Assembly (NCBI GenBank): GCA_030704615.1
Contig: CM060731.1
Location: forward strand, 51,832,001-51,896,000
Source of the DNA: Takakia lepidozioides
Taxonomy: Eukaryota > Streptophyta > Takakiopsida > Takakiales > Takakiaceae
Direction of reading: 5' to 3'
DNA length: 64,000 nt
The translations under genes were made by a program, and so were the position numbers. A model generated the notes under the pieces. That model searched no databases. It worked only from the letters and a program-made list of their open reading frames with translations, and was not told where the DNA came from. Below, piece by piece: positions 32,501 to 43,700 of this stretch; position 1 is the stretch's first letter, and each line of letters begins with the position of its first letter.

Positions 32501-35338
32501 TCATCAAAGCAGAAACTTCCCAATTCTGAATGTTTCATGTAGATTAACCCTCACGAGCTTACTAGATAATGAGTCCGTGATACCTTGTATCCATGATGGA
32601 AATTCAATCTAAGATGTGTCATCTATCGGTAGGGGGCTGATTACCTTCAACCCGGATTCTCACCTTAATGCCCGCAGCCTGCACTTCTTGGACGACCACC
32701 CCATTCCATCGTTTCATGCAAGACGCCGCCACCAAGTTGCTACACGTTAGCATTACATTTAATATGCAGTTCCAAAGTTTCATCACTCCATGCCTGCAGA
32801 TCATTTCTCTTTCATGAAGGCATGGGCTTGCAACATTGTGTTCCATTCGTGAACGGTTGGGCAAAGACTAGACTAGACTAGCCTAGCCTAGTTTAGTTCT
32901 CTTCAACAGTCAAACATTACTCTAGAGTCACTGGTAGCTCTTGGAGATTGGGCAGCTTGCGAAACACCTCGCGCGATGGGTCAATCGCAGACTTTGGACT
33001 TGCGGGTCATATCCTGTGGATGACAACACCGCTCAATTGATGTCAGGAAGTAATAATGAGTGGGCACCCCAAATTTCTTCTGGGTACCCCATTCAGGAGG
33101 TGCCACTCGCTCATTGGCTGATTTCCAAAGCTGGCCTAAAGAGGCGGCCCTTGGTAATCTACAGACTTGCTTATAGCAAAGACTTAGCTCACAAGTGCAT
33201 TAATTGATGGGATGTCCGCAGGTTGCCATGGTGATGGCTGCTGCTGACAGAGGACGGGACAACACCCAACCGAGCTCCGGACAAGAACTAACTTGAATTG
33301 ATGAGCATACACATGTCCGTTCGAATTCAAAATGCTCACTACTCGAGAGGGTTTAGTCACGGAGCCCTATGAATTTTGGAACATGCTCAAGGGTTGCTAA
33401 TTATGCTAGAGCTCTTCAGATAGACTTCAGACACACGAGTTCTGATATATTCATAAAGTAAGATGACCAGGCCCAGGATAGATTTGTGGTTGGGGCGTGA
33501 ATTAGATTGACTGCCCAGCGTGGTTAGGGAAACTTAATGTTCAGTCCTCAAAGTTTTCGTTCCATGATCGGTTGCCCTGGTTTCAGAAACAGGATGGTCA
33601 GCTGCCTAAATTGACCCAGGCATTTCGTTGAATGTACATACCTCGACAATCGTCGAGTCCCAAGCGATCCCTGAGTACTCACAGACATCTACTGGGGTTG
33701 CTGGTCAGTGAGCAGGCTACCATTAGGTTCTCATTAGGCTAACACCGAATTAGTCACTGTCGCAGTGTCATCGTTACTACATTATGTAGATTAAGCGTCC
33801 GTAGATGAACTGAGAGCATGTACCTTAGCCAGATCAACGCGGCTGAATTCCAGCATGCTAACATCATCAGCATCAGCGACCCAATCATACGCCCCTGTGA
33901 CTATCGTCTTCGCAGGAGTTCTGACCAACAACTCAAAACAATTAAACCATGTGAGCTCGCTCGTGCAAACCATCATGATCTAGTGTAGTTACCTGGGATT
34001 GGATATGTTGAGTATCAATTGCACAGCTGCCTCTCCGGTACTTTCTTCAGACTTCTTACTAGTTTTTGAATTCAGTTTTGATAAGCTATTAAAATTAAGG
34101 TCATCACGGAAGCTGATACCACTTACCTGAACATGTCCAACAGAACGTTACAACTTTGCAGAATTCGTCCGGATCAAGTCTGTCCGGACGGTCTCATTGT
34201 TCCGGCTACGGTGAGAAGATGAATCGACCTCGGCTAGTTGGAGATCAAACAGCTTAATTTAAAACAACTGGCCAGCGCTCAAGCCTACCCATGTACATGT
34301 GTTAAGCTTAGTTTGCTTGATTTTCAGTCTACTTGTAGATCTTCTCCAGTTCAGAGTTCGGCTTTATCTTACGGCTTCACTATGCACTCTCATGAATTAT
34401 GTTGAATATCTGTAATGATGATTCGAAGTCTTCAAAGACATTTTCGCTCATATAGTGGTCCGATAATCTTCAAATTGTTCTGGATGGTGATGGACCAATG
34501 CAGCAGGAGTGACCGGTGACATAAGAGATCGGAAGTACCCGTATGTGCCGAGTGGAAATGTGTAGGAGGATGTCATGAGGTAGAACCACTCTGTACTGCT
34601 TAATCCGCTGGCGAGCATTATATCCGCACCTGGTCCAAACGCTATGGTCTGAAGATCTTGCAGCACCTGTCGGCGTGCTTCGCGCTGCTGCCATGTTGAG
34701 CGGGGCATGACTGTCTCCTTGCTTGGATTGCTCTCCACGGGGGCTCCATTGTAATATCCCTCACCCCACACCACGGACCTGGAACATAAAGCCACACTCT
34801 TAGACCAGCGCTAGGCATTATGATAGGCAATTATGGCTGCCATGTTTTGACGAATCAAACCTGCACAGAATGATTTCCGATGGATTTACTTGTTTTTCTG
34901 AAACGTACTCTAAAGCTTTCCTCAAGGAAAACGTATCTACCTGCATGTACCGTGCCATGTTCGTTGTGGAAAGGGAGCCTCCAAGTTCGAAGAAGCCTTG
35001 AATCAGGAATCCAAAAGATGTGCCACCAATCGCTGATTTCTATCAGATGCAGCCACACTATCCCGTGTCTCGTGATCGTCTAAACTACTCGTGTTTGCAT
35101 ATAGTTTACAGTAGCCAATTCTATTCCAGACTACTTCTCTTACATCGCGACATCTGAGTGACTAACATTATCAAACGATCAAAATCTAGATGACATAATT
35201 TCTACTCTGGTCAACACAAAATGTCCACAACGAGTACCTTTCTTCTGGACAGTACTCCCAAAGGATAGCGTAAACCCAGTTAATGTTCTCCGCCACCTCC
35301 TGCAGCAAATTCCTCTTTGATAGCTGTCGATTGTCCAT
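29592..35338 (-). CDS. bHLH protein with MYC-type N-terminus and ACT domain
   Basis: Exons on the minus strand: 35238-35338, 34539-34778, 33824-33920, 30904-32424, 30367-30585 and 29592-29756, all in phase (781 residues), plus an unresolved final exon. The bHLH-MYC_N domain (LLQEVAENINWVYAILWEYC, VVWGEGYYNG, STEWFYLMTS, EFSRVDLAK, QTVVSVSVHGGVVEIGTT) places it in the plant MYC/TT8/GL3 superclass, whose IIIf members partner MYBs to control flavonoids and cell fate. A long Ser-rich middle precedes helix 1 (KLKEKFKALKASL) and helix 2 (DKESALRDTIDYLKDLQRRL), separated by an intron in the loop. An ACT-like region (VMVRLSAKDRPGLFTDLM) follows. The basic region lacks the His-Glu-Arg DNA contacts. 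Class is firm; the exact subfamily is inferred. Confidence 0.9.
32425..33823 (-). other. Long intron 3 of the bHLH gene
   Basis: A 1.4 kb intron. It contains GACTAGACTAGACTAGCCTAG near 32868-32890 as a short pentamer array. No nested gene was recognised. The 88-codon plus frame 32941-33207 resembles nothing known. Confidence 0.6.
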
Positions 35339-38300
35339 TCTTGAGTCCAGGATTATCTCCTCTAGCAGATTAACACTTGATTCTAAGTCGATCAATCAGC
35401 TACGTCGATGTTAGCTACTGTTCAATTCTGCGTGTGAATAAACAGCGCCACTTTCTGCTTCGTTAGCTTTGATCCTTTGGTTCACGTAGTGTCCTTGCCT
35501 GCACCTTCGTTGTATATACAGCTACTCACTGAAACGTCTGCTGCACCGGTTCAAATCTATTTTAGTTACGAGAAGGAAGCCGCACTGGCAATTAGAAGAG
35601 ATATAAGATTTGTGACAGTTGATTCAGTCAGGAAGACAAGACTGAAGAGAGAAAAGTGAGTGCGCCTGCGCCCAGCTTTCAATTGATCAATTGAGGGAGA
35701 GTGAACTGCATAAAGAGGAGAGAAGCCCAACGGCTAAGGAGGACAGGGCAGGGGAGATCTGTAAACTGCCCAGAGTCCACTGTCTCGTCACAAATAGTGA
35801 GCTAGTGTAAGTTGACATCTAACAACCCGGTTAGTCAATTGTCGTGGGACATATAAACTGGACTCTGGAGAGGAAGCTTGCTGACCACAAAACACGTGTA
35901 ATCTGAGCTCAGAGTGCACGTACGAAAGGAGTCCGAAGAAATGTCCACTTCAAACTCCATCGCTTCTACCGAGGTATACGGCCCGTGTCCAACAGCGCCT
36001 GCACCTAGCTAGCTCCACCGAACCTCGCAAGCTCGGCGAGGTCTCGAAGCTTGAGCCATCATCTTGCAGTCAATGTACAGGGTTCGATCGCAGAAGGGAG
36101 GGATCAACGCTGGCTACCTCTTCCTGCGCTTGGGAGATGCACTGCATACTCCAAAATTCGTTATTGCAACAGATCGCCAGACACTCATGAGTCATCATGG
36201 GAGCAATATTATTATTAGCCCATCGCAGCCCCAATCCAACTTTCAACTTCTAACTCCGTTTTGTCGTTTTGCAATTTGCGCTTCTGCGCCTCCAGCAACG
36301 GATAACTTGGTATCAAAAGTACAGATCACGAGTGTACATCCTCTTACTCAAATAAAGACTATGAAACACACAACCTCGCGTTTGAAAGCCCTAGGGGATG
36401 CTATTAACATTTACTCGTGTGAAATCAAACAATTTCACTTCGGAACCCATCTGAAGTCCACTGTAGATTGTCTCACATCGTGACATTATCCATGTTGTCC
36501 ATCATCTCGCAATATTCAATAGCCTCTGTTGACATGCTCACACTCAACTGTAGCACCCTAGTCCACCTGACCAGCCAGCGAGCAGCCAGCTCTATTGGCT
36601 CAGCAACTGATTTCCTTTGGGTTTGTTCTTCGCTCTCTTATCGATTGTGATGTTAAGTTTCTAGCCCCCAAAATTTCAGTCAGAGTCTACGTAATCTAGA
36701 GTAGATATTGAGCTATTCTTAAATGTAGTGCGTCTTTGGGGCTTTCTTTAATGAAAGAGGGGGTAGAATTTCCCTAACAATTAACATGTCAACACTTATG
36801 TATTGTCGAAGAGGGTATGAGGCTAAATGTACATATCAATCTAGAGTTACAGTATCTCTTCAACTGTCGCTGCATGAGACTTGTACGTAGAATGGTCCGA
36901 GCTGAAGTTCTCACAGATAAGGAAATACACACATTATTGGTCCTGTGAGCCTTGTATACCGCCAGCATAAGTCCACTGGGTACTACCTCCCCCAGGTAAT
37001 TTAAGCTTAGATCTAGGATGTCGCAAGCACCTAATGCTGACCATCCCAGCTTGTAGGCTACTACTTCTCCAACAGACTGGCCCACCAAACGGGTCCCCAG
37101 AGATTTCCAACACATCAAAAGCCTGCAACCACAAAATGTACAAGTGCGCTGGCAGGTGCAGGCGAGATCGCTGATCGCTGACCCTCCCTTCTAGGGACGT
37201 CTGCCAATGGCGTCTCAAGACACTGCTCTACAGACTGCTTCCGCATTGACTGCAAACTGTCCCCAGTTCTTTTGGTCGCCGCATCATGCGACTCTCTTGT
37301 CGCTTGCGCCTTATTTTTCCTGCGTGGCGTCACTGTCGCATCTCTTCCCTGACTCCCTCTCTTCCCACTTTTGACTCCCCCTTCCTCGTGTTCTTCCTCT
37401 GCTCTTTCCTTCGCTTCACCATCTTTTTACTTCCTGTAGCGGGCCCTGTAGATCTGTACCTATCCGTGTGTGCGAAGGTTGTTATTTTTCACATCTGTGC
37501 GAGGACCCCGCTGGCTGCTGCTGCGTTCGGTTTCCGGCCACGGTCAACGAGTCCCGCACGAATCTCGTTCAACGAATGGATGTACACCATCCATTCCCGG
37601 ACTCATGGCTCCCCTTAACCTCTTACGGGACGCACGTGCGACACGTGACAATCGTGGTGCGGACCCAGCGTGTGAACGGGGTGTGCAGTGTGAACGCGCA
37701 GTGGCTGATCCCAATCGAGCGGATGAACAGACATTGCAGAGCGTTCATCCGAAGTATTCATTTATCCGGCCCGGTTCTGAATGTGAAGAATGTTGCGATA
37801 TCGTGGGGCGCTGCGTGTTGTGTTGCGAGGCTGCATTCCTGCCAAGATTCCCAAGGGCCCATGCTGTGGCCGTATGCTAACGATCTGATCTGACCCCTTC
37901 CACGCCGCCTCATCCAGGGAGAAGGGAGACCGGATTTTCAATACAGCACTTCCGTGACGCGTGCTGTATGTCACACTGCACAGATTGATCCATCACGCAG
38001 TTTGCTCTATCATGAAGGCAAGTTCTTCCATCCAATATTGACCAGCCTGTTCCATGAATGCACATCGGTGTGAGTTGACGCAACGAGCTCATTTCAATTC
38101 AATGCAGGGCTACTTACCGGCCGGCTGTTACCGCTCGGTAACTTATGAGTCATGACTCTCCAATGGCCAAATTATTTTAGTCAGTTTAGTCATGACTCTG
38201 CCATGTCAAAATTACAGCCCTTCAACATGAAGGGCAAATTTTTTAGAAAACTTGCAAATGCAAGTCTAAGGTACCCTTCAAAACTGAGCACTGCTGCCAT

Positions 38301-39746
38301 TGCTATAAATTACGCTCCTATAGCTCCTAGTCATCAGTAATCATAAGTATAGTTCCTGAATCAGCGGACTATTGCAAGTGATCAAAGCGATGGACGTGTT
38401 GTCACGACCGTAATAGGTATCCCAGTGTACGCAAAAGAGATGATCAAGTTCCTTCCTGTCTTGCCGTACTTCTGCCTCCGTTATCATCATAGAACCTGCA
38501 GTGTTCAATATCTACAGGTCTACGTGAATTTGGAAGTCTATGGTGTGACATCGATTACTACATAACTGCAAGTCTGGTGAAATCGATTAGATCTGCGCAT
38601 TGTAGGGCGTTGCTCTCCTATAGGTAGTTCGTCACGGAATGATGCCAAGCTCTCGGGCTTGCTACCGCCCCTCAAAACAAAATGCATTGTAGCTAAAATT
38701 TAAATTCACTGGCCTACTCGCACCGAGTCAGGTGCTGATGGTTTTTCAGATCCCTCGGATAAGACCTTCGCGAGTACGGCAGTAGCGTTCCTGACTAGCA
38801 CACTCATTTGCAATCAGAGCACGTCATCTCGTTACGTCTGCGATGCGTACATTTGTACTTGACATCTCTTTTGGTCAAAAAGTGTGAAATCTTTGTTGAT
38901 TTCTTGCATGCGACTTACCGTACTTCAGATGGGGACTCGGAGTCAGTGTTTTATTTTTCATCGCTGAGTCATTTTCCAGAATCTGGCGATTTTGAAAACA
39001 CTGTTCGGAGTTGAAATGTGAGGCAGTGACTATTGCAACCCGCAAAGCAAAGGGTCGTCGTATTGCAGTGGGTCGCCCCTTTTTCTTTTTTCTTCTTAAA
39101 ATGAACACGGAACGGTGGCTCTAGGTAGGGTCGCCCTTCACACCCGGAGCCTGCAAGAAAATTTCCCTACAGAAATAAGGGTGCCCAAAAACAATGCCTC
39201 TCAATGGGCACGTGCGATGTGGCCGGTGGGCCCCGTGCACAGACGTCCGGCTCCCCAGCACCCGGACCGCCCCGCCCCGCCCACCCGCGGGCGTGGCTGC
39301 AGCAACCGCGCCAGCGCCCCCGTCCGCCGCGCGGCCAGTCCCCCGCCCATAAGTCCGCTGCCCTCCAATATGCCAGTCCGGTGCTGGCCAGCCTGCTGCC
39401 CAGCAGTCTGCCAGTCCCAGTCTGCCCGCCAGTCTGCTGGCCAGTCCCCTGCCATCCAGTCCGCTGACGGCGCAGAATCGCCACCGTCCATTCCCATAAC
39501 CCATCCGAGCCCTCCATTTTTAGGGCTGCGAAAATGGCAATGATCTTCCCACCAAATCCCGGCCGCTCTCTTTTGACGGCTGTTTGTTGTCCGATGTTAC
39601 GGTAGGCGTTTCCATGCACGCGACTGTTCCTCTTTTGCGCGCGATGTTCATGATGATGATGAAGCGTGTGCTTGAACATGAGAGGACTGTCTCGGCACTA
39701 CAGCCACCATCGTGCTGCTTCCACTATTTTTGCCTTCTTGTTCCAG
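35339..39746. other. Long stretch without a recognised gene
   Basis: Open frames 36064-36483, 37468-37893 (two overlapping plus-strand frames) and 37115-37333 (minus, starts MTPRRKNKAQATRESHDA and is very basic) have no assignable family. The minus-strand piece 36790-37340 faintly recalls a Cys-rich nuclear protein but is full of stops. At 39200-39480 the plus strand is GC-rich with repeated CCAGTCTGC/CAGTCC motifs, the start of a sequence bias that continues to 46.1 kb. Confidence 0.35.
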
Positions 39747-41159
39747 ACTGAAGAAGGAGCGAAGGTACTGGTACTCACCAGACGAGTTTGATCATAAAAT
39801 AGTGGAAGCATTTGTAGACCTCCACGCCCGGAAGCCCAAAAACTCGAATTGGCAGAAGGACAAGCTCTTCTGTCCCTTCTGTGAAGAGGTTATCAAGGAC
39901 AAAATCCAACTAAATCGGCATTGTGTTGACACGGGTTGCAAGGAGACTGTTGCAATGATTCCACGGGATTTCAAGCCTTGGCCGATACTAAAAGAAATGT
40001 CGATTGTCAAAGAGGCCACAATGCGCTTGCGCGGATCAGTGCTTGACCCCCGCACTTTGGAATTAGAGGAAGTATGCGCACGGTATGGCGTCCATTCTGG
40101 TGGCCCGTCAATGGAGGATTTGCAAGTGCAGGGAACGCCGGACGCTCCCAGAAAACATAAACCGAGTGATGGGGCCCAAAAAAAGGAGAAGGCTGCAAGG
40201 TCTGCTCGCGAGGCAAGGGCAAAATCCACGCAACAGACTGAACCCCGTCCTGGGCGGCAGACCCACACCATCAGTATTGATACTGAAAGTGAATCTGCTC
40301 AGGGCTTGGAAGGGGTGACAAGTCCAGTGGACATTGACTTGCCTGACCAGACTCGGCAGCAGACTCACACAAATATCACGACCCATACCATCGGTTTAGG
40401 GTCAAAACCAAAAACTCAACAGAGCACTGAAGGGCCAGTCTGCCCTGGCACATTGCGCCTCGTTGACTTTGGGCTTTTCCCACCAGAGTGCCCACCAATT
40501 GGGGATCCAGACTTCTTCCGTTATTTCTACAGAGTTGCCCAGTCAGGTCTGCTACGCACATTTATCCGACAGGCGGAACAGAACTGGTTGAACAGCTTTG
40601 AAGATGAAGATGACGATGATGAAGTAGAAGAGGTAATGGTCAGTCTGACCGCCCAGTCTGTTCTCTGTGCTGTTTGAGTCCATCATCGGGGTCACGTTGC
40701 CTATTCAGTCTGGTCAGTCCGCTGCGTTCTCTCCTCAGTCCGCTGGCTCACTCCGCTCGCCAGTTAGTCTATTTTATATCGCTGCATTACTTACTGAGTC
40801 CGTTTGTCAATTCGTTGATCCAATCCACTGGTATAGTCTACTAGTTACCTCCACCCTACATACGCACGTTACAGTCTGCTAGTCTGTGAGTCCAGTCCGC
40901 TGCATGAGGTGAATATAGAGTCCACGTCCATGTTCCTGACGTCCAAGTTCTCTGCCGTGTACCAGGATGAACGTGTTTCTATTCGTAGGGCCATTCAGGC
41001 TTGGCGGATACCTAGCAATGATGCTCCTTTACAAGCGACTGCAGTGCGTGCGGAAGTGGACCGCGTGCGAGAGTACATATTATTGAAGTATCTTGGGTCA
41101 TATGCTGCTATAGCGGCATTACATATTCAAGACGCATCGGGGGGGGAATGCGTCTGGGA

Positions 41160-43700
41160 CAGCCGAGTCTGCCATCCAGCAGACTCCTATTCAGCAGGCC
41201 GTCATCCAGCAAACTCCCGTTCAGCAGCCTGTCATCCAGCAGACTCCAACGGAGCAGACTCCCAACGATCAGCCTGTCATCCTGCAGACTCCTCTCCAGG
41301 AGCCCATCATGCAGCCCATGCCAATGGGAAGTCATGTCATCCAACAGACTGACCAGCAGACTGCCTTTCTCTCACATAGCACGGCGTTTTTTGCAGTTTG
41401 GCGATCGCCATCACCGGTAATTCGACCCGGAGCTAAAGACCTCACACTTCTCCAGCTTAGGGTGGGAGAAATTAATCCCCATTTGGATTGGCGTAATGAG
41501 CTCCACCGGATTGTTGCGGACCGCCGGTGGTCATTTGTACCCTTTCATTATTCCATGGAGTTTTCTATTGAGGAAGCCAACCATGTTCTAGAAGCCGCCT
41601 CTGTTGTTGCCATTGAAGCCACAAGCGACCAAAATGCGCCGCCTCTACTTGTGCAGCTGATTCTCATGGATGACCCATGGCCTGAAGACCTCAGACATAT
41701 GCCTATGGCACATCCAACCTTTGGGGTGCGAAGAAAGCACTTGTTCGGATTGACTGAGGAGGACTTTGAGCGCATGGCAGCTTCCTTCCTACAACACAGA
41801 TGGATGCAATTTGGCAATCTCCACTCATACAACAAGTTGATGAAGGATCTGCATAGTTTGAGGATGGACTTACTCCATGGAACAGACCATTCACAGAAGT
41901 TTGTGGTGGATGACGCATTGCACTGGTTTGCATTGGTGATGGAGCGAGCAGTATTCGACATTGTTTTGCAGAATCCCAATGTCTTCAAAGTCCTGTGGTG
42001 TGGGATCCCAACTGAAGACCGCATCGGCGCCATTGTTCATCTCGATGGAGCATGCCTGTGCCGGCAAATCAAGGACATTGGCCTCGTCGGAAATCTCTTG
42101 GAAGGTAAAATGTTATGGGCAACTTTTGTGTTTCAGTTCAATTTCTTTTGCCAACTTTTTTAGAAGTTCACATTTGCATAAACATGTGTTGCAGGGCGAG
42201 TTGATCTGGGAGACAAGCAAGTGCAGGCTGCTTTCGACTCTTTTGCCAGAGGTGCAAGGGACCTTGTCCTGGCTTTACAAGGAGTTCGGGAGACTATCCA
42301 ACAGACTGGCCACAAGAATGTCCAACAACATATTCCCCACACACATGTGGGCAGACTGCCCAAGTGCTGGAGACCGAGCATGTGCACCAGACCGTCCCGG
42401 GTAATAGGCCGGATCACTCCCAGCAGAATGCCCCGCACACACATACTCAGTATGTGCAAATAGTATTGAGCGGGCAGCGAACTTTGCAGACTTTGCAGCA
42501 GATCGGAGAACAGACCGGCCAACATATTGCCCCTCAGCCGACTGTGCAGCAGACCAGCGAATATGGCCACCAGACTGCCCCTCAGCAGACTGTGCAGCAG
42601 ACCGACGAATCCAGCCAGCAGATTGCCCCTCAGCAGACCGTGCAGCAGACCCCAGCCAGCAGATTGCCCCTCAGCAGACCGTGCAGCAGACGACGAATCC
42701 AGCCAGCAGATTGCCCCTCAGCAGACGTGCAGCAGACCGACGAATCCAGCTAGCAGATTGCCCCTCAGCAGATTGTGCGGCACACTGGCGAACCCACTCA
42801 GCAAATGGCCGAGCAGACTATCTAGGAGACTAACAGCCAGTCTGTTCCTTGGATTGTGCAACAGACTCGGATGCACTGGCCTCACCGGGACCTTGTGGAC
42901 GAATTTCTGCTGAGTTCCCAACAACATGTTTTTGGATCTGCCAGTATGAGTGTTTTGACCGAGTCCACTTTTCCCCCAGGCACATTCACTGACAACGTCA
43001 TCAGGTCACCGATAAAGCATTCTTATCCAGCTCCCCGTGGCCTGCCTTCTATGACCTTCCAGCTTAGTCCCATTTTTGTGCGCTCAGTGGTGAAAGCCAT
43101 AGATGAGTCTTACGTGATGACCAAACTCAATCTGGGAACGTATCATAGATCTTACAGAAGAGTCTGAGGAAGCAATTGCCGGTGGGTCTTCCATACATGT
43201 TCTTAATGTTTCCCAAGTCCATGGAGATCCGAACACCCAGCCGGCTGTCCACTAGACTGACCAGCACACTGAACAGTGGACACATGGAAGGACTGCCGAG
43301 CAACCTGTGGCGGGGCAGCATACTGTCTTCATTGATGAGCAGACTGAACCGCAGACTAACCAGCAGACTGCACAGGTCAGAGATGGAAGGACTGACCAGG
43401 ATGGCTCGGAGCGGCAGACTGCACAGCTCAGCTCTGACTGCACAGTTCAGACTGCACGGCCTGACCATCACACTGCACACTTCACAGAGGGAAGGATTGA
43501 CGACCAACCTGCCACCGAGCACATTGCCCACATTGAGGAAGAAACTGAATCGCAGAGTTGCCAGCAGACTGCACAGTTCACAGACGAAAGGACTGACGAA
43601 GAACCGGCGGCCGAGCAGACTGCCCACATTGAGCAACAGACTGAACATGCTGGCAGACACACTGACAATGAACCACATGCGGCGCAGACACTGTCTGGTA
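41160..43700 (+). repeat. CAGCAGACT-type low-complexity coding repeats
   Basis: Dispersed and tandem copies of CAGCAGACT (Gln-Gln-Thr) and variants occur through the exons. Related AGTCTGCTG words, the reverse complement, occur in the flanks and introns at 39360-39480, 40680-40900, 44300-44460, 44890-45050 and 45690-46110. Spread across introns and both strands, the bias is a property of the DNA, not of the protein alone. Confidence 0.75.
42526..42804 (+). repeat. 48-bp minisatellite encoding Gln-Thr repeats
   Basis: Six tandem units starting ATTGCCCCTCAGCAGAC..., with lengths 48, 48, 41, 47, 47 and 48 bases. Translated units read IAPQQTVQQTDESSQQ. The three shorter units together lose nine bases, so the frame breaks and then returns. 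Confidence 0.9.

Noticed and set aside
36790-37340. Possible CDCA7-like (4CXXC) zinc-finger gene on the minus strand
   Set aside because: Pieces such as GTVCSQC and GEVVAYKLGWSALGACDI faintly recall it, but the cysteine spacing fails, several frames would be needed and no second conserved block is present.
37468-37893. Two overlapping plus-strand ORFs of about 140 codons
   Set aside because: Overlap in different frames with no homology, and composition does not favour either; not reported as genes.
39121-39679. Minus-strand ORFs up to 170 codons rich in Gly/Ala/Arg
   Set aside because: Caused by the GC-rich repeated CAGTC words of that stretch; several frames on both strands are open at once, which indicates low complexity, not coding.
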